Shown here piece after piece: positions 17,865-25,732 of a stretch of 64,000 nucleotides of DNA. Numbering within the stretch: position 1 is the first letter of the stretch; each line of letters starts with the position of its first letter. The DNA lies in contig CAWDVH010000004.1 of assembly GCA_963805705.1 (NCBI GenBank), positions 248,001 through 312,000 on the forward strand, read 5' to 3'. The position numbers and the translations under genes were made by a program. Source of the stretch: CAWDVH01 sp963805705. GTDB lineage: Bacteria; Actinomycetota; Actinomycetes; Streptosporangiales; Streptosporangiaceae. Under the pieces are notes generated by a model. That model saw only the letters and a program-made list of their open reading frames with translations, did no database searches and was not told where the DNA came from.

Positions 17865-20108
17865 GTGCCGATCGCCATCACCGAGGATCAGCTGGCCCTG
17901 CAGGCCTCGATCCGTGAGTGGGCGAAGCGCGCAGGCACCCTGGCGCTGGTGCGCGCACTCGAGCCCGATGGCGGGGCTGCGAGCGGGGAGGCGCTAGCGG
18001 CCGGGCCGTACTGGAATGACCTGTCCGACCTTGGCCTCTTCTCGATCGCCCTGCCGCTTCGGGCAGGCGGCGGCGGGGGCACGCCGGCTGACGTCGCGGC
18101 GGCCCTTGAGCAGGTCACTATCGCGCTGGTGCCCGGCCCGGTGATGCCCACCCTGCTGGCCGGCCTCGCGCTCGCTGGCTCCGACGGCGACGCGGGCTTG
18201 ATGGCACGCTATGCGCTGCTGCCCGGGCTGGCGGCAGGCCGGGCGTCGGCAGCTGTCGGCGTGACCACGGGGACGGTGACCGGAGCCTGGCTCGCCGACG
18301 GCACATTGCGCGTGAACGGCGATACTGGCCCGCTGCTCGGCGGCGGCAGCACATCACATCTGCTGCTGGGCGCGGCCACCGACGACGGCGCGGCCTGGTT
18401 CCTGCTGCCGGCCTGCCAGCCGGGTGTCGAGATACGCCGCCGCAGGCCGGTCGACTTCTCCCGGTCCCTGGCCGACATCCGCCTGACCGATGTGCCCGTC
18501 GCGCCCGGCCAGATCCTCACCGGGCTGACTACCGAGTGGCTGCGCGACCTGGCGGCCACCCTGTACGCGGTCGAGTCCGTCGCGGTGGCGAGCTGGTGCT
18601 GTCACACCGCCGCCGAGTACGCGGGCACTCGCCATCAGTTCGGCCAGGCCATCGGCTCGTTCCAGGCCGTCAAGCATCTGTGTGCCGGGATGCTGTGCCG
18701 GGCTGAGCGCGTCACCGCGCTGGCCTGGGACGCGGCGCGCGCGATGGGCGAGGCGCCGGGCGAGTTCCCGCTGGCCGCCGCGGCCGCGGCGGCCCTGGCC
18801 CTGGACGCCGCGGTCGACAACGCCAAGGACTGCATCCAGGTGCTCGGCGGGATCGGCTTCACCTGGGAGCATGACGCGCATCTCTACCTGCGCCGCGCGC
18901 TGGCCCTGCGCCAGCTGCTGGGCGGGAGCTCCCGCTGGCGCAGGCGCGCCGCGGATCTCGCCCTGACGGGGAAACGACGGCACCTGGGCGTGTTCCCCGG
19001 CATCAACGCGGCCGGCGCTGACGCGCTGGCCGCCCGCGCGCAGGCGGAGAAGATCGCCGCGCTGCCGCCGGGGCAATGGCGCGCGGCGCTCGCCGACGCA
19101 GGCTATGCCGCTCCGCAGTGGCCCGAGCCCTACGGCCTGTCAGCCTCGCCCGCAGCCCAGCTCATCATCGACGAGGAACTCAGCCGGGCCGGCCTGTCCC
19201 GGCCTGACCTGGTGATCGGCGGCTGGGCCGTTCCCGCTATCGTCGCCCACGGCACCGCCGCCCAGCGTGAGCGGTTCGCCGGCCCGACGCTGCGCGGTGA
19301 GATCACCTGGTGCCAGCTGTTCAGCGAGCCGGAGGCAGGCTCGGATCTGGCCTCCTTGCGGACCAGGGCAGTGCGGGCGGAGGGCGGCTGGCTGCTGTCC
19401 GGGCAGAAGGTGTGGACCTCCCTGGCGCGGGAGGCGGACTGGGCGATCTGCCTGGCTCGCACTGACCCCGGCGCACCCAGGCACCGTGGGCTTACGTTCT
19501 TCCTGGTGGCCATGGACAGTAGCGGGATCGAGATCCGGCCGCTGCGCGAGATCACCGGCCGCTCGGTATTCAACGAGGTCTTCCTGGACGAGGTGTTCGT
19601 GCCCGACGACTGTGTCGTCGGGGTGGCGGGGACCGGCTGGCAGGTCGCCCGGACCACCCTGGCCACCGAGCGGGTGGCCATGGGGCGCGGCTCCGCGCTG
19701 GGCGAGGCCGCCGAAAGGCTGGTCGGCGCCGTCCGCTCGGGCGGGCTCGCCGACGATCCCGGCGCGCGCGAGCAGCTCGGGGCGCTGGTGGCCGATGGCC
19801 TGGCGGTCTCCCTGATGGACCTGCGGTCGACCCTCGTGCAGCTGACCGGAGCGGACGCTGGGCCCGGCGGCCCCGACCGGCAGTCGGCCGTCCGCAAGCT
19901 GGTCGGCGTCGCGCACCGGCAGGCGGCGGCGGAGGCCGCGCTGACGCTGTGCGGCCCGGATGGCGCCGCTGAGGATGGCCCCGCCGCAGACCCGATCCAG
20001 GAGTTCCTGCTGACCAGGTGCCTGAGCATCGCCGGCGGAACAACCCAGATCCTGCTGTCCGTGGTCGCCGAGCGCGTGCTCGGCCTGCCCCGGCAGGAGG
20101 TGCGCTGA
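17865..20108 (+). CDS. fadE34: Acyl-CoA dehydrogenase FadE34 (ChsE3), double-domain steroid enzyme
   Basis: The roughly 747-residue protein carries two fused acyl-CoA dehydrogenase domains. The N-terminal half (1-370) is degenerate, with HQFGQAIGSFQAVKHLCAGM and an IQVLGGIGFTWEHD segment. The C-terminal half (about 395-745) has the FAD-binding WCQLFSEPEAGSDLASL and WLLSGQKVWTS motifs and ends SIAGGTTQILLSVVAERVLGLPR. FadE34 (ChsE3) dehydrogenates the C24 steroid CoA thioester. Its position beside kstR supports the assignment. The GTG at 17865 has a strong GAGGAGGA RBS; the frame continues upstream but without a better start. It is first in a tightly packed operon; the next gene starts on the following base. 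Confidence 0.9.
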   Translation: MPIAITEDQLALQASIREWAKRAGTLALVRALEPDGGAASGEALAAGPYWNDLSDLGLFSIALPLRAGGGGGTPADVAAALEQVTIALVPGPVMPTLLAGLALAGSDGDAGLMARYALLPGLAAGRASAAVGVTTGTVTGAWLADGTLRVNGDTGPLLGGGSTSHLLLGAATDDGAAWFLLPACQPGVEIRRRRPVDFSRSLADIRLTDVPVAPGQILTGLTTEWLRDLAATLYAVESVAVASWCCHTAAEYAGTRHQFGQAIGSFQAVKHLCAGMLCRAERVTALAWDAARAMGEAPGEFPLAAAAAAALALDAAVDNAKDCIQVLGGIGFTWEHDAHLYLRRALALRQLLGGSSRWRRRAADLALTGKRRHLGVFPGINAAGADALAARAQAEKIAALPPGQWRAALADAGYAAPQWPEPYGLSASPAAQLIIDEELSRAGLSRPDLVIGGWAVPAIVAHGTAAQRERFAGPTLRGEITWCQLFSEPEAGSDLASLRTRAVRAEGGWLLSGQKVWTSLAREADWAICLARTDPGAPRHRGLTFFLVAMDSSGIEIRPLREITGRSVFNEVFLDEVFVPDDCVVGVAGTGWQVARTTLATERVAMGRGSALGEAAERLVGAVRSGGLADDPGAREQLGALVADGLAVSLMDLRSTLVQLTGADAGPGGPDRQSAVRKLVGVAHRQAAAEAALTLCGPDGAAEDGPAADPIQEFLLTRCLSIAGGTTQILLSVVAERVLGLPRQEVR

Positions 20109-21311
20109 GTGGACTTCGCTTTCGGCGAGACCCAGGAGGCGGTCGCCCTGGTCGCCTCCCGCGTACTGGATCAGGGCCGCCCGCCCGTCCCCGTGCCGCC
20201 CGCCCTCGTGCCGCCCGCCCCCGCGCCGCTCGCACCCGCGCGGCCCGCGTCCGCGCCGCCCGCAGGCCTCCCGTCGGCCTGGCCAGCGCAGGCGGAGACC
20301 TACGACTGCGCGCTGTGGAAAGAGCTCGGACTGGCCGGCCTGCTGTCACTGGCCCTGCCGGGCTGGCTGGGCGGGGAGGAACTCGGGGTGCTGGACACCG
20401 CGGTGCTGCTGACCGAGGTGGGCAGGCATGCCGCGCCGGTGCCCGCGCTGGCCACGCTGGCCCTGGGGGTGCTGCCCGTCATGCGGTGGGGGGGCCGCGA
20501 CCTGCAGCAGGCCCTGCTGGCCAATATCGCGGCGGGCGAGACCGTGCTCACGGCCGCGCTGCGCGAGCCGTCGGACCCGATGCCGTTGGTGCCGGTCACG
20601 ACGGCCCGCTGGACCGGCGGGTCGGGCACCGTCTCCGGAATCAAGATCGGTGTCCCGTACGGCGCGGCGGCGGCCCGGATCCTGGTGCCGGCCAGCTTCG
20701 CTTCCGGCGGCACCGGGATCGTGATCATCGATCCGTCCTCGGACGGGGTGTCCTTGCGGCGCACGCACAGCTCGGCGGGCGGGCCCGAGTACACGCTGCG
20801 GCTGGATGAGGTGCCCGTGACGCACATCCTCGGCACCGGCGCGGGCGGGCGGGTCGTACGGGATCTCTACCAGCTCGCGGTGGCCGGCGCGTGCTGCCTG
20901 GCCGACGGTGCCCTGTCTGCGGCGCTCGCGCTGACCACGGCGTACGTGGGATCGCGGGAGCAGTTCGGCCGGCCGCTCGCGACGTTCCAGGCGGTGGCCC
21001 AGCAGATCGCCGAGATCTACGTCGTGGCTCGCACCCTGCACCTGGCGACCGTGTCGGCGTGCTGGCGGCTGGAGACGGGGCGCGAGGCGGCCGGTGACCT
21101 CGACGTGGCGGGCTACTGGCTCGCCGAGCAGGCGCCAGCCGCGCTGCGGTCCTGCCACCACCTGCACGGCGGGATCGGCATGGACATCACCTACCCGCTG
21201 CACCGTTACTTCGCGGTGGTCAAGGACCTGGCCCGCTTCGTCGGCGGCGCCGACTACCGGCTCGACCAGCTCGGCGCCAGGGTCAGCGACGAGGCCGGCC
21301 ATGTTCCTTGA
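20109..21311 (+). CDS. chsE1: Acyl-CoA dehydrogenase ChsE1 (FadE28-like) subunit
   Basis: The 400-residue protein is an acyl-CoA dehydrogenase subunit with YVGSREQFGRPLATFQAVAQ and HHLHGGIGMDITYPLHRYF. Its place directly before chsE2, which it overlaps by 11 bp, identifies it as the FadE28/ChsE1 partner. Together they form an alpha2beta2 enzyme that desaturates the three-carbon side chain of 3-oxo-pregn-4-ene-20-carboxyl-CoA. Compared with the roughly 340-residue M. tuberculosis protein, it carries an extra Pro/Ala-rich stretch near residues 28-53 made of five 15-bp repeats. The GTG start directly follows the fadE34 stop. Confidence 0.87.
   Translation: MDFAFGETQEAVALVASRVLDQGRPPVPVPPALVPPAPAPLAPARPASAPPAGLPSAWPAQAETYDCALWKELGLAGLLSLALPGWLGGEELGVLDTAVLLTEVGRHAAPVPALATLALGVLPVMRWGGRDLQQALLANIAAGETVLTAALREPSDPMPLVPVTTARWTGGSGTVSGIKIGVPYGAAAARILVPASFASGGTGIVIIDPSSDGVSLRRTHSSAGGPEYTLRLDEVPVTHILGTGAGGRVVRDLYQLAVAGACCLADGALSAALALTTAYVGSREQFGRPLATFQAVAQQIAEIYVVARTLHLATVSACWRLETGREAAGDLDVAGYWLAEQAPAALRSCHHLHGGIGMDITYPLHRYFAVVKDLARFVGGADYRLDQLGARVSDEAGHVP
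20192..20266. repeat. Five degenerate 15-bp tandem repeats inside chsE1
   Basis: Units of the form CGTGCCGCCCGCCCT encode VPPAL, VPPAP, APLAP, ARPAS and APPAG. They fill an N-terminal loop of ChsE1 that shorter homologues lack. Confidence 0.7.
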
Positions 21312-22464
21312 CCTCACCGGCGAGCAGCTGGCCCTGCAGGGCCAGCTGCGGGCCTATTTCGCTGCGCTCCTGTCGCCCGGCGAGCGAGCGGCCATGCTCA
21401 CCGAGCGGCACGGCACGGTCTACCGCGAGGTGGTCCGCAGGATGGGACGCGACGGCTGGCTCGGGCTGGGGTGGCCAGCCGAGTACGGCGGCCGCGGGCT
21501 CGGACAGGTGGAACAGCAAATCTTCGCAAACGAAGCGGCCCGCGCCGATGTGCCTCTGCCCGCGGTGACTCTGCAGACGGTCGGTCCGACGCTGCAGGCC
21601 CACGGCACGCCGCAGCAGAAAAGCCTCTTCCTGCCGCGGATACTCGCCGGCGAGGTGCATTTCGCCATCGGCTACACCGAGCCAGAGGCGGGCACCGACC
21701 TGGCCGCGCTGCGGACCAGCGCCGTGCGGGATGGCGACGCCTACATCGTGAACGGCCAGAAGATATTCACCACCGGCGCTCATGACGCCGACTACATCTG
21801 GCTGGCCTGCCGGACCGCGCCCGACGCCCCGCGGCACCGGGGAATCTCCATCCTCATCGTCGACGCCGCCGATCCCGGCTTCTCCTGGACGCCGATCATC
21901 ACGCACGACGGCGCGCACCACGTCAACGCCACCTACTACGCCGACGTCCGCGTCCCCGTCACGATGCGGGTCGGCGAGGAGAACGCGGGCTGGCGCCTGG
22001 TGACGACGCAGCTCAACCACGAGCGGGTGATGCTGGGCCCGGCCGGCCGGATTGCCGCGCTGCACGACAGGGTCCGCAGCTGGGCGGCCGCGCGATCCGG
22101 GCCAGACGGCCGCCCGCTGCTGACCCAGAGCGACGTGCGGCGCGCCCTGGCCCAGACCTACGCGTGCCTGCGGGTCAACGAGCTGCTCAACTGGCAGGTC
22201 GCGGCGGCGGCCACGGTCGATATCGCCGACGCGTCCGCCACCAAGGTCTTCTCTTCCGAGCATCTGCAGCGCCTCGGCCAGCTGCTGGAGGACGTCGTCG
22301 GACGGCACGGCGATCCCGCGGACGAGCAGACTGCCGAACTGATGCACTGGCTCGATGTCCAGGTCAAGCGCAACATCGTGCTGACCTTCGGCGGCGGCGT
22401 GAACGAGATCCAGCGGGAGCTGATCGCCACCGCCGGACTCGGCCTGCCGCGGGTGCCCAGATGA
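21301..22464 (+). CDS. chsE2: Acyl-CoA dehydrogenase ChsE2 (FadE29)
   Basis: The 387-residue protein has the same length as M. tuberculosis FadE29 and follows it closely from memory: MFLDLTGEQLALQ, the PLPAVTLQTVGPTLQAHG segment, FAIGYTEPEAGTDLAALR, TGAHDADYIWLACRT and a C-terminus ending LPRVPR. It holds the intact FAD-binding half of the ChsE1-ChsE2 heterotetramer, which introduces the double bond in the C22 steroid CoA side chain. The ATG at 21301 overlaps the chsE1 end. The long upstream extension of the frame is antisense-like and was dropped. Confidence 0.92.
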   Translation: MFLDLTGEQLALQGQLRAYFAALLSPGERAAMLTERHGTVYREVVRRMGRDGWLGLGWPAEYGGRGLGQVEQQIFANEAARADVPLPAVTLQTVGPTLQAHGTPQQKSLFLPRILAGEVHFAIGYTEPEAGTDLAALRTSAVRDGDAYIVNGQKIFTTGAHDADYIWLACRTAPDAPRHRGISILIVDAADPGFSWTPIITHDGAHHVNATYYADVRVPVTMRVGEENAGWRLVTTQLNHERVMLGPAGRIAALHDRVRSWAAARSGPDGRPLLTQSDVRRALAQTYACLRVNELLNWQVAAAATVDIADASATKVFSSEHLQRLGQLLEDVVGRHGDPADEQTAELMHWLDVQVKRNIVLTFGGGVNEIQRELIATAGLGLPRVPR

Positions 22465-22477
22465 GCAGGGCAGGCCC

Positions 22478-23529
22478 GTGACCGCCCTCGATGCTGACGC
22501 CGCGATCCGGGCGGCCGCCGCGCGGATCGCCGCCGCCGGCCGAGCAGCCCCCGCCCGGCACGCGATCCGGTGAACCTGCCGATGATCCGCAACTGGGCTG
22601 AGGCGATCGGCGACGCCAGCCCGGTCTACACCGACGCGCAGTTCGCCGCCCGGTCGCCGCACGGCGGCCTCGTCGCGCCGCCGGCGATGACACAGGTCTG
22701 GACCATGCGCGGCCTGCGCCCGGCGGCCGCCGCGGACGGCGACTCCGGCGATCCGCTGCACCTGATGTCCGCGGTGCTCGACGAGGCCGGTTTCACCTCG
22801 GTCGTCGCCACGGACTGCGAGCAGTCGTACCACCGCTACCTGCGGCACGGCGAGCAGGTCACCGTGCGGGCCAGCCTGGAGAGCGTGACCGGCCCGAAGC
22901 GAACCTCGCTCGGCGAAGGCTGGTTCGTCACCACCCGGAGCACCTGGTACGTGGGCGCCGAGCCGGTCGCGACGATGATGTTCCGGCTGCTCAAGTTCCG
23001 CCCGCCCGAACTGGCCCCGCCCGAACTGGCCCCGCCCGAACTGGCCCCGCCCGAACTGGCCCCGCCCGAGTCGGCCCCGCCCGCGCCGCCTCCGTCCGAC
23101 CCGGCCCCGCCTGGGCCGGCCTCCCCCCTCGCGGACGTCCTGCGGCCTGTCGTGTCGCCGGACACGAAGTTCTTCTGGGACGGAACGGCCGCGGGCGAGC
23201 TGCGCATCCAGCGCTGCGGCAGTTGCGGCGCGCGTCGCCACCCGCCGGGGCCCATGTGCCCCGCCTGCGGCGCGGCCACGCCGCAGTACGACGTCGCCGC
23301 CGGGACGGGGCAGATCTACAGCTACGTGGTGCACCACCATCCGCCGGTGCCCGGCCGGGACCTGCCGATAGTGATCGCGCTCGTCCAGCTCCCCGAGGGC
23401 GTCCGCGTAGTCGGCGAGCTGCTCGGCGTCAGCCCGGAGCGGGTCTGCGTCGGCCTGCCGGTCCGGGTGGTCTTTGTCCGGGTGGATGACGAGCTGACCC
23501 TGCCCGCCTGGCGACAGGAGCAGCAATGA
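22478..23529 (+). CDS. chsH2: Steroid enoyl-CoA hydratase subunit ChsH2 (MaoC + DUF35), frameshifted near its 5' end
   Basis: The uninterrupted frame runs 22570-23529 (319 residues). It has a MaoC-like hydratase half (VNLPMIRNWAEAIGD, AYGG-equivalent HGGLVAPPAM), a Pro-rich linker and a C-terminal DUF35 half with zinc ribbon cysteines CGSCGAR ... CPACG. The family's N-terminal helix is encoded in another frame: GTG at 22478 reads MTALDADAAIRAAAARIAAA and stops at 22573. Adding one base in the CCCCC run at 22548-22552 joins the two as APRPARDPVNLPM, matching homologues as I recall them. ChsH2 pairs with ChsH1 to hydrate the steroid side chain, and its DUF35 domain docks Ltp2. The linker contains a PPELA repeat. 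A shortened protein could start at GTG 22570. Confidence 0.88.
23001..23075. repeat. 15-bp tandem repeats encoding the ChsH2 linker (PPELA)
   Basis: Four identical copies of CCCGCCCGAACTGGC lie at 23001-23060 with one variant copy to 23075. They encode a five-residue repeat (PPELA) joining the MaoC and DUF35 domains. Identical copies imply recent expansion. Confidence 0.9.
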
Positions 23530-24017
23530 CGGCGCAGGCAGGCGTGGTCCTGCCGGAGCTGGTGATCGAGGTGACCCCGACGTTCGTGATCAGCACCGCG
23601 ATCGCGACCAGGGACTTCCAGGACGTCCACCACGACCGGGACAAGGCCGTCGAGCGAGGCAGCCAGGACATCTTCCTCAACATCCTGACCACGACCGGCC
23701 TCGTGCAGCGGTACGTCACCGACTGGGCCGGGCCGCGTGCCCTGGTGCGGCACATCGCGATCCGGCTCGGCGTGCCGTGTTACGCGGGCGACACCCTCAC
23801 CTTCTCCGGGCAGGTAACGGCGGCCGATAACGCGCGGTCCGGGGACGAGCGGTCCGGCGGGGAGCGGTCCGGCGGGGAGCGGCCCGGCGGGGGGCGGCCA
23901 GGGGACGATATATCCGGGGACGAGCTATCCGGCGGGGAGTACGTGGTCAGGGTCGTCGGCCGCTGCAGTCTCGGCGACCACGTGACCGGCACCGTCCGCC
24001 TGCAGGGCGCGGGGTGA
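23526..24017 (+). CDS. chsH1: Steroid enoyl-CoA hydratase subunit ChsH1 (MaoC family)
   Basis: The 163-residue hot-dog fold protein contains the hydratase signature segment FQDVHHDRDKAVERGSQDIF, with the Asp/His pair, and NILTTTGLVQRYVTDWAGP. M. tuberculosis ChsH1 is about 129 residues. The excess is an inserted loop at about 101-137 rich in S, G, D, E and R, coded by 15-bp repeats and placed between two beta strands. The catalytic region is unaffected. It overlaps chsH2 by 4 bp and forms the ChsH1-ChsH2 hydratase that adds water to the C17 side chain before Ltp2 cleavage. Confidence 0.9.
   Translation: MTAQAGVVLPELVIEVTPTFVISTAIATRDFQDVHHDRDKAVERGSQDIFLNILTTTGLVQRYVTDWAGPRALVRHIAIRLGVPCYAGDTLTFSGQVTAADNARSGDERSGGERSGGERPGGGRPGDDISGDELSGGEYVVRVVGRCSLGDHVTGTVRLQGAG
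23835..23940. repeat. Degenerate 15-bp repeats inside chsH1
   Basis: Units related to CGGTCCGGCGGGGAG code for RSGGE-type pentapeptides. They include two exact neighbours and more divergent copies (GGGGACGAGC, GGCGGGGGGC). They enlarge a loop of ChsH1. Confidence 0.75.
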
Positions 24018-24024
24018 AGCCCGG

Positions 24025-25188
24025 ATGATCGGCGGCGCGGCGGCGATCGCCGGCATCGGGGCGACCGAGTTCTCGAAGGACTCAGGCCGCAGCGAGCTGC
24101 GGCTGGCGGCCGAGGCCGCCTCGGCCGCGCTGGCCGATGCCGGCCTGAGTCCCGGCGACGTGGACGGGCTGGTGACGTTCACGATGGATAACAACGCCGA
24201 GATCGCGGTCGCCCGCGAGCTTGGCCTCGGCGAGCTGCGGTTCTTCAGCCATGTCGGCTATGGCGGCGGCGCCGCCTGCGCGACCGTGCAGCAGGCAGCG
24301 ATGGCGGTAGCGACGGGGGTAGCGGAGGTGGTGATCTGCTATCGGGCGCTGAACGAGCGCTCAGGTCATCGTTTCGGCCAGGTGTCCCGTGCCGCGGTGC
24401 AGGCGGCGAGTTCCGGGGGAGTGGACAACGGCTGGCACTATCCGATGGGCCTGGGCACGCCCGCCGCCACCGTGGCCATGATCGCCCGGCGCTACATGCA
24501 CGACTACGGCGCGACCAGCGAGGATTTCGGCCTGGTCACCGTCGCCGACCGGCGACATGCCGCGACCAACCCGAAAGCGTGGTTCTACCAGCGGCCGGTC
24601 ACGCTGGCCGAGCACCAGGCCTCCCGGTGGATCGCCGAGCCGCTGCGGCTGCTCGACTGCTGCCAGGAGAGCGATGGAGCCGTCGCGGTCGTGGTGACCA
24701 GCCTGGAGCGGGCCCGCGACCTGGCGCAGGCGCCGGCGGTCATCCGGGCGGCCGCGCAGGGCAGCAGCCCCGGCCAGTTCGTGATGACCAGCTACTACCG
24801 CGACGAGCTTGGCCTGCCCGAGATGGGCGTGGTGGCCCGGCAGCTGTGGCGGCAGGCGCAGACCGGCCCGCGGGAGGTGCGGACCGCCGTGCTCTACGAC
24901 CATTTCACCCCGTTCGTCCTGCTCCAGCTGGAGGAGCTGGGCTTCTGCCCGCGCGGGGAGGCCAGGCACTTCATCGGCGACGGCGCGATCGAGCTGGGCG
25001 GCGCGCTCCCGGTCAACCCGCACGGCGGCCAGCTCGGCGAGGCGTACATTCACGGCATGAACGGCATCGCCGAGGGCGTCCGCCAGGTCCGCGGCACCTC
25101 CGTCAACCAGGTCAAGGGCGATGGCCCGGTGCTGGTCACGGCCGGCACCGGCGTGCCCACCAGCGGCCTGATCCTCGGCCCTGCTTAG
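24025..25188 (+). CDS. ltp2: Steroid side-chain aldolase Ltp2 (thiolase superfamily)
   Basis: The 387-residue protein has a thiolase-like fold (AIAGIGATEFSKDSGRSELR, SHVGYGGGAACATVQQAAMA, GALPVNPHGGQLGEAYIHG) but lacks a normal thiolase Cys pair arrangement. This order and length match Ltp2, which uses tyrosines to carry out the retro-aldol cleavage of the 17-hydroxy steroid CoA, releasing androstenedione-type C19 steroid and propionyl-CoA. Ltp2 needs the DUF35 domain of ChsH2. It is the last gene of the operon, 7 bp after chsH1, and faces a small leftward gene. Confidence 0.9.
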   Translation: MIGGAAAIAGIGATEFSKDSGRSELRLAAEAASAALADAGLSPGDVDGLVTFTMDNNAEIAVARELGLGELRFFSHVGYGGGAACATVQQAAMAVATGVAEVVICYRALNERSGHRFGQVSRAAVQAASSGGVDNGWHYPMGLGTPAATVAMIARRYMHDYGATSEDFGLVTVADRRHAATNPKAWFYQRPVTLAEHQASRWIAEPLRLLDCCQESDGAVAVVVTSLERARDLAQAPAVIRAAAQGSSPGQFVMTSYYRDELGLPEMGVVARQLWRQAQTGPREVRTAVLYDHFTPFVLLQLEELGFCPRGEARHFIGDGAIELGGALPVNPHGGQLGEAYIHGMNGIAEGVRQVRGTSVNQVKGDGPVLVTAGTGVPTSGLILGPA

Positions 25189-25201
25189 CACGCGATGGCG
25201 G

Positions 25202-25522
25202 TCACCGGTCTGGCTCGGCGGAGGTGTCGTGGCGCACCATCACCCGTGCGGCGCGCCGTTCGCCGTCGAGGGCCAGCAGCGCGTTGGTGATGGTGGCGAC
25301 GTGCAGCTCCTCCTGGCCCCGCTCTCGCATCGTGCGGATCGCCGCCAGCAGTGACCGTGCCTCGGACACCAGCGCCTGCGCGGCCAGCTCGCGGCCGCGG
25401 GTGCTCTGATGGGGGCTGGTCTGGCTCGGGTTGATCCGGCCGACCAGGTCGACTACCCGCAGGTACCGGTCGACGACGTCCTTTTCGGCCAGGGTAAGGG
25501 CAGGCAGGTTGGGGACGGGCAT
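25202..25522 (-). CDS. Small hypothetical helical protein
   Basis: The 106-residue protein is predicted mostly helical by composition (LALTLAEKDVVDRYLRVVDL ... LVSEARSLLAAIRTMRERG). It has a Glu/Arg-rich middle and no cysteines or membrane segment. I do not recognise a family. A GGAGGG RBS about 10 bases before the ATG supports it as a real gene. It is convergent with ltp2 and divergent from the plsB operon. Confidence 0.6.
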   Translation of the reverse strand: MPVPNLPALTLAEKDVVDRYLRVVDLVGRINPSQTSPHQSTRGRELAAQALVSEARSLLAAIRTMRERGQEELHVATITNALLALDGERRAARVMVRHDTSAEPDR

Positions 25523-25732
25523 AGGGCAGCACCCTCCGAGCGCTCTGTATGGCGGCCATTGCGAAGATAGCGCCGTAACGAGTGCGGCCGGGCACGCGCG
25601 GTGGCCAGGTACATTCCGCTGGCCGTGGCACCGGCGTGACGCCGTCCAGGGATCTCGACCTGTACATCACGCCGGAGAAGTGGTTGCGTGATCTCGTCAC
25701 GCGTCAATGCGCTACACACGGAGGGGGGCCAT

